64,000 bases of DNA from assembly GCA_001687465.1 (NCBI GenBank), contig LVLI01000192.1, positions 1 through 64,000 on the forward strand, read 5' to 3'. Below, one piece after another: positions 22,302-33,680 of the stretch. Position 1 is the first letter of the stretch. Each line of letters starts with the position of its first letter. A program made the translations under genes and the position numbers. The notes below the pieces were generated by a model that made no database searches, was not told the origin of the DNA, and saw only the letters and a list, made by a program, of their open reading frames with translations. This stretch comes from Halocafeteria seosinensis. Its lineage: Eukaryota > Sar > Bigyra > Bicosoecida.

Positions 22302-24234
22302 TTAATCATGCTCTTCAGGTCTGGTCTTCCAGTCCTCCGGTACACTATCTGCGAGAATGTTCCAAGTAAGAAAATAGCACGAATTAAGCGGCTAAAACAA
22401 TTGCTTACCAGGGTTATAGTAGGAAACTTCATTCACGATAAGATCTCTGATATTTGAGCGGTCGACCCGCCGGAAGCGAATCGGTCCGTCCTGCGTTACC
22501 ACATCAGACAGCAGAGATGGTTTCTCGCCAATTTATACGATGTCTGCATGGCGATAATTCTTACCCTGTAGCTCACTTCCGCACGTTGGCATCTCGTCTC
22601 TTGTAAGAACGGATGGTTCAAAGCTTCCTCTACTGTTATCCTGTCTTCATGGTGGAACTTTAAGAATTTCTTAAGCAGATCCATCGCATCTGTATGACAC
22701 AATGAACGCCCTGAGGTAAAATACGGACGAGAGATAATTTAATGGATGGGGAGACCGCAACATACCGGGAGGAGCGCTTGGAAAACGCCTCGACAAATTT
22801 ATACCCGGCTTCCTCGGTAGTGAAGCAAGATATTCTCTTGCTCTTTCACTCTTCACTCGTCGAAGTTCCTCCTCACTAGGGGACCCAATCACGTCAAAGA
22901 TAACATTCAATTGATCTCTTGCAGCCCCCGCAACATGCATTCTGCCATCGCGACCACGGCTTAATGGATAGCAACTCCCTCCGGGGAACAGTGCTTTCCG
23001 TTCGTACCGATCTTCGGGGTTCTCCGTCGGTAGCATCCCGAGCATTTCTGCAAAGCAACAGCCGACGCTCCATAGATCTATAGCGGGAGTGTAGTGCCCA
23101 TCGTTGTAGAGAGGTAGCTCCGGCGCTCTGTACCAACGCGTCACAACATGTCGAGTCATTTGGCGCAATATTTGAGGTGGTCTCTCCGACCGGTTCCCGT
23201 TGGAGCCCGGTTGAATGTCTTGAGTTATTCCAGTACCCCCTGCTGTCCCAGATTGGTCATGTGTACCATGACCGTCAGCTTCTTCGTCACTTGGTCTATC
23301 ACCGCTGATCCCTGCTCGCTCGGCCAGTGCAGGATCATCCCCTTCATCGACCTCAATACCTCTAGCTAATCCGAAATCGCAAACTTTCAGGTCACATTGT
23401 TCTGTCAATAAGATGTTTGCCGGCTTAATATCTCGATGGATTACACCGGCGGAATGCATATATTTCACCGAGAGCAGTAACTGATACAAAAACCATCTCA
23501 CATGCGGTACAGTCAAGTCTTGAGAATCATCGCGCGTCAACTTCGCCAAGTCCGTATCCATAGCCTCGAAGACTACGTATAAATCCTTGAACGTGCGAAG
23601 ATGACTGCAAAGAATCACCCAATGTTCCAAATGGTAGAACAAACACACAAAAAAGGTAAGAAGACTTACTCTGGCCTGCTGATATGTACAATCCTAATGA
23701 TGTTGTTGTGTCTCAATCTTCGCAAAATGTTTATTTCGCGGTATATCCTTTTGGCATTTTCGAATACGTCAAATACACTGTTAATCTTCTTAATGGCAAC
23801 TTTCGGCTTCCCTGCCAATCCATGGTCTATGGCCAAAGCTACACTACCATACGATCCTGCAACGTAGCCATTGAATGATTTCAGTTTCTTCAACGGGAGA
23901 ATCTCATGTGCGTACCTTTTCCTAAAAGCTTCCTTATTTCAAACCGCGTATGATCAATTCTCCAACCCTCAAATGCATGTGGAATTCGCCATCTAGGTTG
24001 GGGATGAGGAGGTTGTGGAGCTGGTTGTCGTTCAGGCTCTCTTCGGTGTTGGTGGCCTCCCATCTCCGTATCTCCACCATGATGATGATGCCCGTCATTA
24101 GTGTCACGCTGCTGCGAGCTATGATTCTGACCATCCTGATGCTGTTGAGACTGACCGTGTTGCGGCTGGGCTTGAGCAACAGGCGTCGGGGTTTTTATTT
24201 GCAAGTCACCGTCGGCATCGGGGGACGCGGCCAT
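22302..24234 (-). CDS. atypical mitogen-activated protein kinase
   Basis: Exons are 24234-23916, 23856-23670, 23604-22766, 22689-22565, 22490-22409 and 22348-22302, giving about 532 residues. A His/Gln/Pro-rich N-terminus of about 85 residues precedes the kinase. The glycine loop GKGSYG is rebuilt across the first intron. VAIKKI carries the ATP lysine, HRDIKPANILL the catalytic loop and DFGLARG the metal site. VVTRWYRAPEL and the GGSC insertion (ALFPGGSCYPLS, then DQLNVIFDVIGSPS) mark a MAPK of the sort seen in SAR protists. About 70 residues separate DFG from the activation motif, some 55 more than usual. The activation motif reads T-R-H where classical MAPKs have T-E-Y. The tyrosine is thus absent, so dual phosphorylation as in ERK is not possible in the usual way. 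Confidence 0.85.
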
Positions 24235-24348
24235 TGTTCGATTACCAAAGTGGTGCTCTGAATACCTGTTGGAAGACACAAACACGTAATATGCAAGATA
24301 GCTATAAAAATACACCCTACCAACGGAAAATAATGCACTTTGTACACT

Positions 24349-24669
24349 CTATACAAGCAAAATCACGAGGTGAATAAGCCAACCTTCCCGGAGAAACAGG
24401 GAGTGACGTCCTTTTTTCTCAGCTTTCCCGCCCCCAATAATAGCGAATCCCATCATCGCTATATAGAGCAATGATCCATCTATCCTCTTGAATCCCCTGA
24501 AACCACTGAAATGGGCTGTAATCGCCCATATAGTGCGTCAGAGAACATAGAAGAGGTGAGGTATACGACAAAAAAGGTATTTAGGGGGCACCCGAAGGGG
24601 ATCCATCTCCGCGAGATGCGCGAAGATTATCTCATCTTCACCCGCTTTTCCACCTTCACTTGCCGCCAT
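24349..24669 (-). CDS. possible small membrane protein (89 aa)
   Basis: Exon 1 (24669-24567) begins MAASEGGKAGEDEIIFAHLAEM. A 51-nt intron has a GTATAC donor and an acceptor ending at 24516. Exon 2 (24515-24349) continues in phase and ends at TAG. The predicted 89-residue protein has a hydrophobic stretch (SLLYIAMMGFAIIGGG) and a second at the C-terminus (LIHLVILLV). I recognise no family; small mitochondrial membrane subunits look like this. It lies 114 nt upstream of the MAPK start on the same strand. The evidence is the frame-preserving intron only. Confidence 0.35.
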
Positions 24670-25192
24670 TCTCACCGGATACCACAAATTAAGACATAGA
24701 GAATGCAGGTCGTACCTTGGAAACACTAGTGCATACACATTAAGGCACGTAAAAAGCAAGAAATCTTACCGGAATGGGAGGGGGACAGACGCTTTAAGCC
24801 CGATATAACAGTGCTCAAGCACAAGTTCTAGACAATTTGATACCGAAATACAGAGAACACTCAAGAACCTTCGGGGTCAAACAAAATATATCTAGCGAAT
24901 TGTATTGTATCGTGCATGTACAGCATGAGATCGACTTTCCTGTACAAACCGAACAATCTTTCCATTAGGTTGTCGCGGCGGGAGAAAAGTTTCCTCTTGC
25001 AGCCGCACCTGCCAGGCTCTCTAGGTACAGCCGAGCAAGCAACAAGTTGCTTCGAGCCTAGGGATGGCCGTGGTGATCAACCCATCTGGAAGTAGTGCGC
25101 GCGCAGCGTGACGTTTTCCCCAATCCGCGGTAAAGAAATAAGGACAGTGTAGTGGACTAGTGGGCAGTGGAATGAAGGTCTCCGAAGGTCGG
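24670..25192. other. intergenic interval, nothing recognised
   Basis: About 520 bases between two tentative leftward genes. I see no repeat, RNA gene or convincing frame. Confidence 0.4.
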
Positions 25193-26484
25193 TCAATCGG
25201 TGTAGTACCTTAGTAATTGTATTGGTTTAGAGCTAATTAGCAGTGCAGTGCTACAATTGTACGAATGTGGGCTAGTGAACCCGTCGTCTTCTAACAGCCC
25301 CACGAGAACTCGAACGTCCGGGCAAAAGAGACGGCCAGTTCGAGACGACTCCTTGCATTTCTCACAGGACTGGTGTCCAGTTTCCTTATTGAGAACATTT
25401 ACAAGGAAGCGTCTTAGGGCAATAGAAGATGGGCCAGTGTCTCCGGTTACAGGAGAATCAAATTTTGACACAGAGGACGCATTCATTCCTGGTTTGAGAG
25501 AGAACCCGGTTGCGGTCATCTTTACCCCCTGTATCCTCAACTTCCGTGAAGCTGTGGTCACTGACAATATCCAACAGTACTGCTAAAGGATAGCAAGATT
25601 CACACATCCCTGCAATATGCATACACACATATGGTATATGTGACTCGAGATGGATAGTGCGTGTTCCCGCAATCCCTTCTGGGGCGGCGGCAATATTGAT
25701 CGGAGGCCCATCGCCGGCTAGTCGAGCTCTACGAGCCAAGATAACGCAGACTCAGCATCTGCGGATTGCTTAACTACATTTAAGCTACAAGGTGTTACAG
25801 CGGATAATGGCCTAATAGTGCATCAGCTGGGAGGCGAAAAGCAGTGCCCGTTAGCTGCTACTTACACTGCTCTCTCTCTCTCTCTCTCGCGTCCGGAGTC
25901 CAGATAGCATATTCCTTCTGAATCCATTGGATGAACGCAAAGCACTTCGATGGAGGATGAGTGCTGCGGCTGTGGCGGAGTACAAGAGTCTTGAAGAGAA
26001 AAGTAAACGTTGTATGCTAGCGTATCAGCAACTTCTGGGGTTTGGCATTTCCTAAGTTGAAGAGCCGATAGAACGCGGGTTCCTTGTTCGGGTTCTACTT
26101 GACCTGGCAAGTTGCAAGTTGCAGCGCATAGAACTTGGGAAGCCTTTGCTTATACAAATGACTCATTCACCATCAATTAAATGACACTCATTTACCCTTC
26201 AACACAACCGGCCCATGCTCGGTTCCGTGACGTGGCATGTTTGTGGGTTATGTGCTTGGCTGGTACCTTCCAGCTGCGGGCCCGTGTCAGTCCGTTTCGC
26301 ATGTGTTTACACTACTGTTATGTCCCGTCTTACCTAACACACTGTTTATTCGCCGTTGATCACATCTACTCATGTATATGGTATGTTTCTTTGCAGCAAG
26401 CCTTTGCTTTGCTCCTCTCCTGAACGCGTGCGGCTGGTCGTGTCGGGTGTTCAACCTGATTTTGCTTTTTAAACGAACAATCAT
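25193..26484 (-). CDS. unrecognised spliced gene, 5' end uncertain
   Basis: Frame-compatible exons are 26484-26334, 26103-25866, 25728-25526 and 25488-25193, about 295 residues. The phases at all three junctions agree. Three distinct reading frames are each open exactly between plausible splice sites, which argues for a real gene. The last intron would be only 37 nt. The C-terminal exon includes a CEKCKESS cysteine pair and ends QLLRYYTD. A (TC)8 microsatellite at 25871-25886 is translated as Arg-Glu repeats (RERERER). The first exon may extend further upstream, since the frame is open beyond the chosen ATG (RLLTKREWQAPPPKEM). I cannot name a family. Confidence 0.35.
25871..25886. repeat. (TC)8 microsatellite
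   Basis: Eight perfect TC units sit just before a predicted splice donor of the leftward gene, where they encode alternating Arg-Glu. Copy-number change here would not always keep frame. Confidence 0.9.
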
Positions 26485-26747
26485 TTCCTTGGGCGGTGGG
26501 GCTTGCCACTCGCGTTTCGTCAGTAACCTAGGTCTTTCATCCCTAGGCAACTAATTGTCACTTGTATGGTGGTACTGCAAGGTTTTCCCTATTCACGAAT
26601 AAGCGTTTTTCGTTTTGCCGGGGGTGAATACAGGTGAAGATAGAGATTGTTGAAGTTGGGGTTTAACGGCTACGCCACGTGAAGGAGCATTGTCGAGGCT
26701 ATTTCCCTCGTTTGTTGGCATAATTTCCACATCCGATCCGTTTCAGT

Positions 26748-29700
26748 ATGTCTGCGAATACCAATGGCTCCGGGACGGGGGATGGAGGGCGCAGGTATAA
26801 CGGGAATCAGCCGCAAACTGGAGGCCAAACCCCCAGCACGGGCCAAGATGGAGGACGCTCGACCCGAACAGGAGAGGAAATGGGTCCCTATGTGACCGAG
26901 GAGGACTATGCAGCTGCGGATGCTGAAGCGGGACATCAGGATGGAGCTGGGGGTGCCGGTGGTACCGGAGGTGAAGGTTCAAGGAGAGGCTACACGGAGG
27001 AAGGCGACGAAACATGGGACGCCGAAGATGAACGCCTATTGCGCAATATTGGGGATCATCCTTTGATGGAGCGTGTACAGGCGACTTTACAGAAACAGTT
27101 AGAACAGAGGTATGACCGTGTGGTGGCAGAACTCAAGGAGAAAAAAGAAGATGCAACACGCGCGGAGAAGGAACGAGAAGAAGTGGGTGTGGAGTTATAC
27201 GGAATCCAACAGCATTTGGCTAAGTTGCAGATGCAACTTGAGAACGCGCAAAATAACGCGAACAATGTGTCAGAGTTCCGAAAGAAAGCGGAAGAAGACT
27301 TGAAGAAATATCAACAGGTACGTCGTCGTTCAACATTGGTGGCGTTTTACACCAGGAGTTTTCGTTTACGTTCTTGACTGCTGTTTCCTCTCCAGACGCA
27401 AGAAGAACAGAGAAAACTAGTCAAAAATGAACGAGAAAAACTTATCAAACTCAAAGATGAGCTAAGTAAAGTTCAAGACACAGTGCGGAGCGTACAAGAC
27501 TATAACAAGAACATGAGGGATGAAATCGCTCTTACCCGGAGGACCGCATACAAGGCTGAAGAGGATGCGCAGAAAATAGAGAAAGAGAAGGAGCAACAAG
27601 ACTTTTATATCGATAGGTTAAATGAACGCATTGAGAGGACGCGTGAAAAAGTTGCTCTGTATGAAGCTCAATATGAAGCTCAAAAAGAGGAAACTCGGGC
27701 AGCTGAGGAGACTCTCCGTGACGCAGAAGAGGAAATGGACAAAATCCGCTTTGAGAAGAAACAGCTCTTCGCACAATGGCAGTCAAGTTTAGTTGGGATG
27801 AGAAGACGTGACGAGGCCCTAGAAAAGGTACAGGCTTCCTTGCGAGAGCAACAAGAAGCGTTTGAGTCCATGAACGCGGAAGAAAATAACACACGGAAAG
27901 CTATACGGACAGCACAGGAGGAACACGCAAAACACCAAGAGGTGTACGACAAGGAACAGTCTCAACTAAGATGGCTAGACCAACAGATATCAAGCATGCG
28001 GAAACAGTTCGAGGAACTGGAGGAGGAATACGGGGTATTGAAGAGTAGTCTTGATTCCGCCGACAACGAAGCCAAGCGGTTGCGAAACGAGAAGACTAAG
28101 ATTGAACGAGAACTTCACGATCTTGAAGAAAAACGCCAAAAGTATGATCGGCAGAGACAAGAAATTGAAAACGAACTCTCGGCCAATGCTAATGAGCAAA
28201 CTACTCAGCAAAAAGCTGCAAAGAATATGGTACGTCAGGTCCCTTGTGTTTTTTTGTGTGTGTTACTTTTGATATGTCCCGCTTCGCTTATATTGAGTAC
28301 AGGCTTTGCAAGCTAAGAAAACTATGGACCTTATCCATCAGAAGGAAATTGAAAAAGCCAACACTGATAATGAACTGGCAAACATTCGTGTGAACGCACT
28401 CAACACAGAAGCCCACAATGCGGCTCTCAGGGACAACCTTAAGAAGGTGAGAAAATCTCCATAAATGGGGATAGTTTCGGCATGCACGCTTTTAATTATT
28501 GTTGAACGCAGCTAGAGTCGGATATTTCCGAAAAGGACGCGCTGGTAGATAAGTATCAAAGAGAAATTCGGCAGCGCAATGACTCTGTTGAGAAGAAAAT
28601 GCACACTGTCGATCGCCTAAACAGAAAATATGAAAAGCTGGCCGCTAGCGCGCCACAGGAAGAGAACATGGGACCCCTGGAAGCCAACATTCATCACCTG
28701 AATAAGAATATCCAAAAACTTCGCAAAGATTGCGATGACTTACAGCGCCGATGGCTAGCGGATCAGACAGAGTTGGTGGAAAAATCAAGCCAAATCGAAT
28801 CAAAGAACAATCGCCTCCGAGAAATGAGGAGTCAGTATACTCTGCTTGATCAGAAGCGTATTCGTCTAGATGCCGCTATCGAAGACCAGAGAAAGGAAGT
28901 AGATAAACTGAAGAATGGCATTAAGAGTATGCATGATGATATGGGACGTATCAATGGACTTATTGCCAAGAACGATGACCTTGCCAAGAAGCTGAACAAT
29001 GTAAGGTTTTTCTTTCTCTTTAAACGCACCACGGCTGTGTATTTTATTTTGTACTGTTTGCAGTCTACGTACACTGCTGAGAAGGAGTTCTCAGAGGAGT
29101 TGAAAGAGCTTGAGAAAGAAAGCATCGAGATGGAAGCTCGAGCAGCTTCACTTAAGGAGGAAAAGGCTGATTTGCTGAAAGACATGGAAGAATTGGAAAA
29201 CCAAGTTGTGATGTGGGAGAAGAAGATAAAGCTGGAGAAAGAAATGCAGGAGACATTAGATCCTACAGGTATGTCTCTGTGCAAGCTTGGCGCGGCCTAT
29301 TCAGCGAATACTTTGTTTTCACTGATATCTACGCTACAGAGGGTCAAAGTGAAGTACAGAATATGGAAAAGGAAATACACAGAATGCGTTTACGGTACGA
29401 TACCTTGAAACGCGATCAAGATAGACTCATTAAGGAAATGGAACGCGCTGTAGAGAAGCACGAGTCTATTGCTCTCAAACATAGGAATAGGAAAGGTGGA
29501 AAAGTACAAGGGGGAGGATTAACCAAGGCTGGTGTTGAGAGTCGGATGAAGAATCTTAAAGAAGAGCTGAAAAAGAAAAATCAAAAGCTTACGCGCTTTG
29601 AGGCCGCCGTGGAGGATAAAAAGACTGCCGCTGACTCCGCAAAAGACCAAACCAGGAATGAGGAAGCTGAGCTTGCTCGTTTAGAAGAGCAGGCCAACGA

Positions 29701-29974
29701 GCAGCAACGACAAATCAATAACGCTTTATTCGAGAAACAGAAGAATGGAGAACGAAGCACAAGTATACAGCGGAAGATCAATAAGTTCTCAGCTTTACTA
29801 CAGGAGGACCCGCAGACTCTCAAAAGCCGCCACGATCCTGATACTGCCCAAGAAAACTTGGATGGGGCTGTAAACTACAGAGAAACAGTTAGAGCTATGA
29901 TTGGAGAGTTAGCAGAGGAGAATCCGGAACTCAATGCAGTGTTGGAGCGGGTGGCTCAGTTGCTAGATATATAG
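26748..29974 (+). CDS. CCDC40: CCDC40/FAP172, axonemal 96-nm ruler coiled coil
   Basis: Six exons (26748-27317, 27396-28229, 28303-28446, 28512-29000, 29064-29268, 29340-29974) give about 958 residues. After a Gly-rich tail of about 90 residues, the segment DHPLMERVQATLQKQLEQRY matches the CCDC40 N-terminal signature. Almost all the rest is coiled coil. Near the C-terminus, SEVQNMEKEIHRMRLRY and MERAVEKHESIALK correspond to the conserved CCDC40 block around MxxEIHRMxxR. CCDC40 pairs with CCDC39 to form the molecular ruler that sets the 96-nm repeat and docks inner dynein arms, nexin links and radial spokes on motile cilia. Its presence means the organism makes motile flagella at some life stage. 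The gene is convergent with MIS18. Confidence 0.9.
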
Positions 29975-30074
29975 ACCTTCTATCGTTAGAAAATACCATG
30001 GGAGTGCGAAAAAAGAAAAATAGATACAAGCCCTGTTACACTTATAAATACACTAGTATCCTGGCCTGATTTTC

Positions 30075-31103
30075 TTATGTATTGCTGGTTCTTGCCGGTC
30101 CTATAAGTTCTGGCTTTATTTGCTTCCTTTTCTGTTTTGGCGGCGAGAGGTTGGCCAAGCTGCCCGTGTCATTCCCTGATACCGATTTTCTTCGTTTCTT
30201 GGCATTCCTTTTTTGGTTGCTATAATGTGTCGATGTGTTTGTGTTGCGGCTTGAGGTGGTGCTACTACTGCTGCTTTTATAGTTAGTTGTGGTAGAGCTC
30301 CTCTTACTGGTGGATGTGTGCGTCCTTTGATGCGCTCCCCGATCTGAAGCGTAGTCTTCCGGTGAAGTCGATGTCTCTCCACTCTCATTCTGTTTCATTT
30401 TATATCTCTGCTCTACGTTCCGTTTCATTTCTGCTGGAGCACTGTCCTCTTCTGGCTCGCCGTTGACTTGCTCGTTGATGCTCAACAGTAGCTCCATAGC
30501 TTTTGTCATATTTAATTGCAGTTCATTAATCTGCCCCATCATGCCCGACACATTCTGCTCTGTGGTATGGAGCCTTTCCATGAACTCTGAGATGCCATTC
30601 ACGCCTTGTGTATGCGCGAATTGGCCTGTACCGATTTGGTAGCTGATCAATCGGTCTTGGTAAAAGGAGTAGGCATTCAGTGCAAACGCCAATAATGGGA
30701 AGGAGGTTCTGTAAATCTGTCCGACGTGTGTATCACAACCCGTGCATAAGAGTCGTTGAAACGCGCATCCTCGATCGAACCCGGTCTTGCCAATTTCATC
30801 CTCGGCTTTCACTTTGACATTATCCACTTTATACAGCACCAGCATTCCCAATTCCTGAATCGTCCCCACAAACGACGTCGTATCGCCAAAGATTTGGTTG
30901 CATTGCTTGCATTGCAACACGATGACAGGCTCCGAGTCCTGTCCTACAGGTGGCCCAGGGCCTGCGGCAGCTGTAGGACCACCGGAAGCTGGATTAGGGG
31001 CTCCATAGAGCCCTATGGAGCTGTTAACGTCTGCTCCACTTCCCGGGGGAGGCGGAGGCTGCTGCCGTTGGTGCTGGAGAGGACTCGCGCTTCCGTATTG
31101 CAT
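30075..31103 (-). CDS. MIS18: MIS18-domain kinetochore protein
   Basis: A single exon encodes 342 residues from the ATG at 31103 (context GCCACCATGC), with in-frame upstream ATGs at 31145 and 31163 as alternatives. Near residues 60-170 is a Yippee/MIS18 fold: VLQCKQCNQIFGD supplies the first CxxC, and DRGCAFQRLLCTGCDTHVGQ the second, followed by LISYQIGTG. MIS18 proteins bind zinc through these cysteines and license CENP-A loading at centromeres after mitosis. A short coiled coil (ISEFMERLHTTEQNVSGMMG) follows, as in animal and fungal MIS18. The C-terminus is a Ser/Thr/Asn-rich disordered tail with a basic cluster (KRNAKKRRKSV) that could be a nuclear signal. The stop lies 100 nt from the CCDC40 stop. 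Confidence 0.85.
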   Translation of the reverse strand: MQYGSASPLQHQRQQPPPPPGSGADVNSSIGLYGAPNPASGGPTAAAGPGPPVGQDSEPVIVLQCKQCNQIFGDTTSFVGTIQELGMLVLYKVDNVKVKAEDEIGKTGFDRGCAFQRLLCTGCDTHVGQIYRTSFPLLAFALNAYSFYQDRLISYQIGTGQFAHTQGVNGISEFMERLHTTEQNVSGMMGQINELQLNMTKAMELLLSINEQVNGEPEEDSAPAEMKRNVEQRYKMKQNESGETSTSPEDYASDRGAHQRTHTSTSKRSSTTTNYKSSSSSTTSSRNTNTSTHYSNQKRNAKKRRKSVSGNDTGSLANLSPPKQKRKQIKPELIGPARTSNT

Positions 31104-31340
31104 GGTGGCTTTATACAAAGATTTTAAAGCATGTATGTACGTCATTCGGATCAAACAATTCATAAGCGAAAAATACGACCACCCTTGATGCCTTGCGACA
31201 GTGAAGTCGTTACCACAACGGTACTTTTTTTATTACCGGTGGGTGGTTGTATTGTACATTGTACGGTACGAGCAATACCAATACACACTGTACGATTAAA
31301 AGTACAAGCGGAATTATTGTGTTTCTAGTTTGTTTGCATG

Positions 31341-33260
31341 TCATATTCCGCCACATAAGTATCGGAAAAGGACGCTTCGAACCAGGAACTGCACAACCAA
31401 ACTTGAGGCGAGAGTAGTGCAAAACACCGCCACGCACCAATACATTCGATGGGAGAAATTATCCGCAGCAAAGTTCTTGTAGTCTTGTTCTTCCACACGA
31501 CCTTGTGCCTGAAGTGAGCCCAAATTCTCCGTCTGCATTCCGCAGGCTTGCCATATATAGGCTTTCCACCGCCTGTTAACGATTTCAATGCAAAGAGCCA
31601 CACAACAGCCGGTAGCGATCCACACAGACGCGTGTTCTAGCGAAATGCCATTCAAAGCAACTACCAACCCACATAGCAAGCCTCGTCTGGAACCAATGAA
31701 GAAGCCAAGTAGTTGGCCGCATCCACAAACCGGAAGTGCAATACAAAAGAATAGTAACAGCGGAGCGTACGTGAGCATGAGATCCAATGGACAGTCCCAG
31801 TCTTGCAAGTCTATAGTGTACTGTAGTAGGGGAGAGTGTTCTTCCAACCATGAGATCAGACCCATTTTCTTCTCCAGGTAATCTCGGGTGATTTGGAGGA
31901 TTTCCTCCCGCCAATTCCAAACTGTCGGGTCCGCAAGGCAACTAGAAGGTACGAATACAGCCATCAAATCAAAGTGACGCCACGACATACAAACGGCAGT
32001 AACAATGAACGCAATCGCAGCTACTCGGAGAGCTAGGGTACATGTCTCGTCCACCCAACGCCCTTTGAAGCCAGCAGCCTTATGTACACGGTCTTCATAT
32101 TCATCCGCTTTTTCCATCAATTTGTTGAAAAGCTTCTCCAGGTCCTTACGATGATCCTTAAGTTCCGTGTTCGCAAAGCACGGCATGTAGAGACTGGCTT
32201 GCCAATCTTGCAAGCGTTCCTTCGTGCGCTTAAGATCCTGATAGAAGACAATAGAGATATAACAGAACTATAAACGTGCGTAGCGACACACATGTAAAGA
32301 GCAATTATTCGTACTCAGTTTGCACTTACGTTCTTACCGGTATAGTCCGGATACTGCAACCTTTTCTCGCATTCTGTTTCAAACTTTTCCCAAATTTGTT
32401 GGGTCACGTTGTTGTAGGCAATCATTACAGAAAGATGATTTTGCTGTCCACACCTTGCGAGGTAATCTCCAGGCCGAGGAATATGCTCGAAAACGGCGCT
32501 TGTTGGGCCAACAGCATGATCAACGATTTTTCTAATACACTCTTGAACACGTGCCGTATCTTCGGGGCACAAGACCTGCCAGTCACCAGTTCGAAGTCTC
32601 TCCCCAATAGCTACGATACTACGTGACTCCGTGGTGCGACTGCTGCTCCTGCTGTTGCTCTGAGTGACGGGACCTCGGCAAACGTTAAGGTTGATTGGAA
32701 TCACTGTATACCGGCAGCTGCGAACAACTACGAAGAATGAAGCGAAGAATAGAGAGATCGAGGTTACAAATTGTAGCGCAGTATCCATTCTCTCGGTGAA
32801 GAGCATTGCCGCATAATCCATGATACTCGTCAGAAAGTTTTCTTGGGTGTTCCCGGTACAAATTCTTGTCAAGAGTCTGTTTCGGGAAATGCGTGCTGAC
32901 CTTCGTACCCCGGGATTGGTTGAGTTTCCCCAAGTGGGGCCTCCACCGTAGAGGAAAGTATACCACTCCTTGATATGCCATTGATTCAATGCCAGAGGTA
33001 CAAGGACAAGTAAAGCCAGTGCTACAAGGGAGCATATGCAGGAAACTGCAGTGCGCAACTGGAGACACATCTTTCGAATACTGTATGTCCAAACGGGTGT
33101 GTTAAAACCGTTTCTGCGCCGCTTTCTTTCGAACTCTGCACACGAGGCACGCGAAAGCCTTTCCTATGCCTTTGTGATTGCATTCAGTCTTACCTTGTCG
33201 ATAAGTGTGCCGTTGGAACGTACCAAAGCCAACAAAATCACAGGCTGTAATCGTACACAA
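31341..33260 (-). CDS. unknown polytopic membrane protein, paralogue A
   Basis: Well-supported exons are 33070-32330 and 32237-31341 (545 residues from Met at 33070). Two further exons upstream (33260-33194 and 33135 joined directly to 33070) splice in phase and add GFNTPVWTYSIRKM, but no ATG is found for them, so the start is unresolved. Six or more hydrophobic segments are visible (for example VALALLVLVPLAL, FVTSISLFFASFFVVV, VAAIAFIVTAVCM, LTYAPLLLFFCIAL). A large hydrophilic region sits between the second and third. The motif FDLMAVFVPSSC followed by a WxWREE segment also occurs in the next gene in related form. I know no family that fits. It is the downstream member of a tandem pair with the gene at 33681-35453. 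Confidence 0.7.
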
Positions 33261-33680
33261 CTGCGAGAGTGGAGGAAGAAGATTTTTGTGGAGGAAGAAA
33301 ATTCTTGCTCAGAATTTTCTCAAGTTTGTTTTTGATGCAATAGGTTGACAGACTGTATAACTTGCAGTTGTTAACTTTGTCAGTTCTGTGACTAGAATGA
33401 AATGGAGGTTGTCAGTCTGTTTGTACCATTAGAAATTGACACATAGTATTCTAGCTTACACTGTCTCGCTCGAAAACAAATTAATTAGCAACAAACTTCC
33501 GAAAAAATCAGAGAGCGCTACGCTAGACTGACGGGATACCACCCGTAAACAAAATTGTGCCAATCGATCGCTTTGTCACATATGTATTCCCCTGTTCTTG
33601 TAGCACACTCTTAAACCGAGACCACTGATAGGGGAAAAAAAATGCTCCTAAACTCAAGCGTCTGACCAACGTACGGAACC
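33261..33680. other. interval between the two paralogues
   Basis: About 420 bases. It probably holds the promoter and the missing first exon of paralogue A. A minus-strand pyrimidine-rich acceptor ends just before 33260. Confidence 0.4.
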
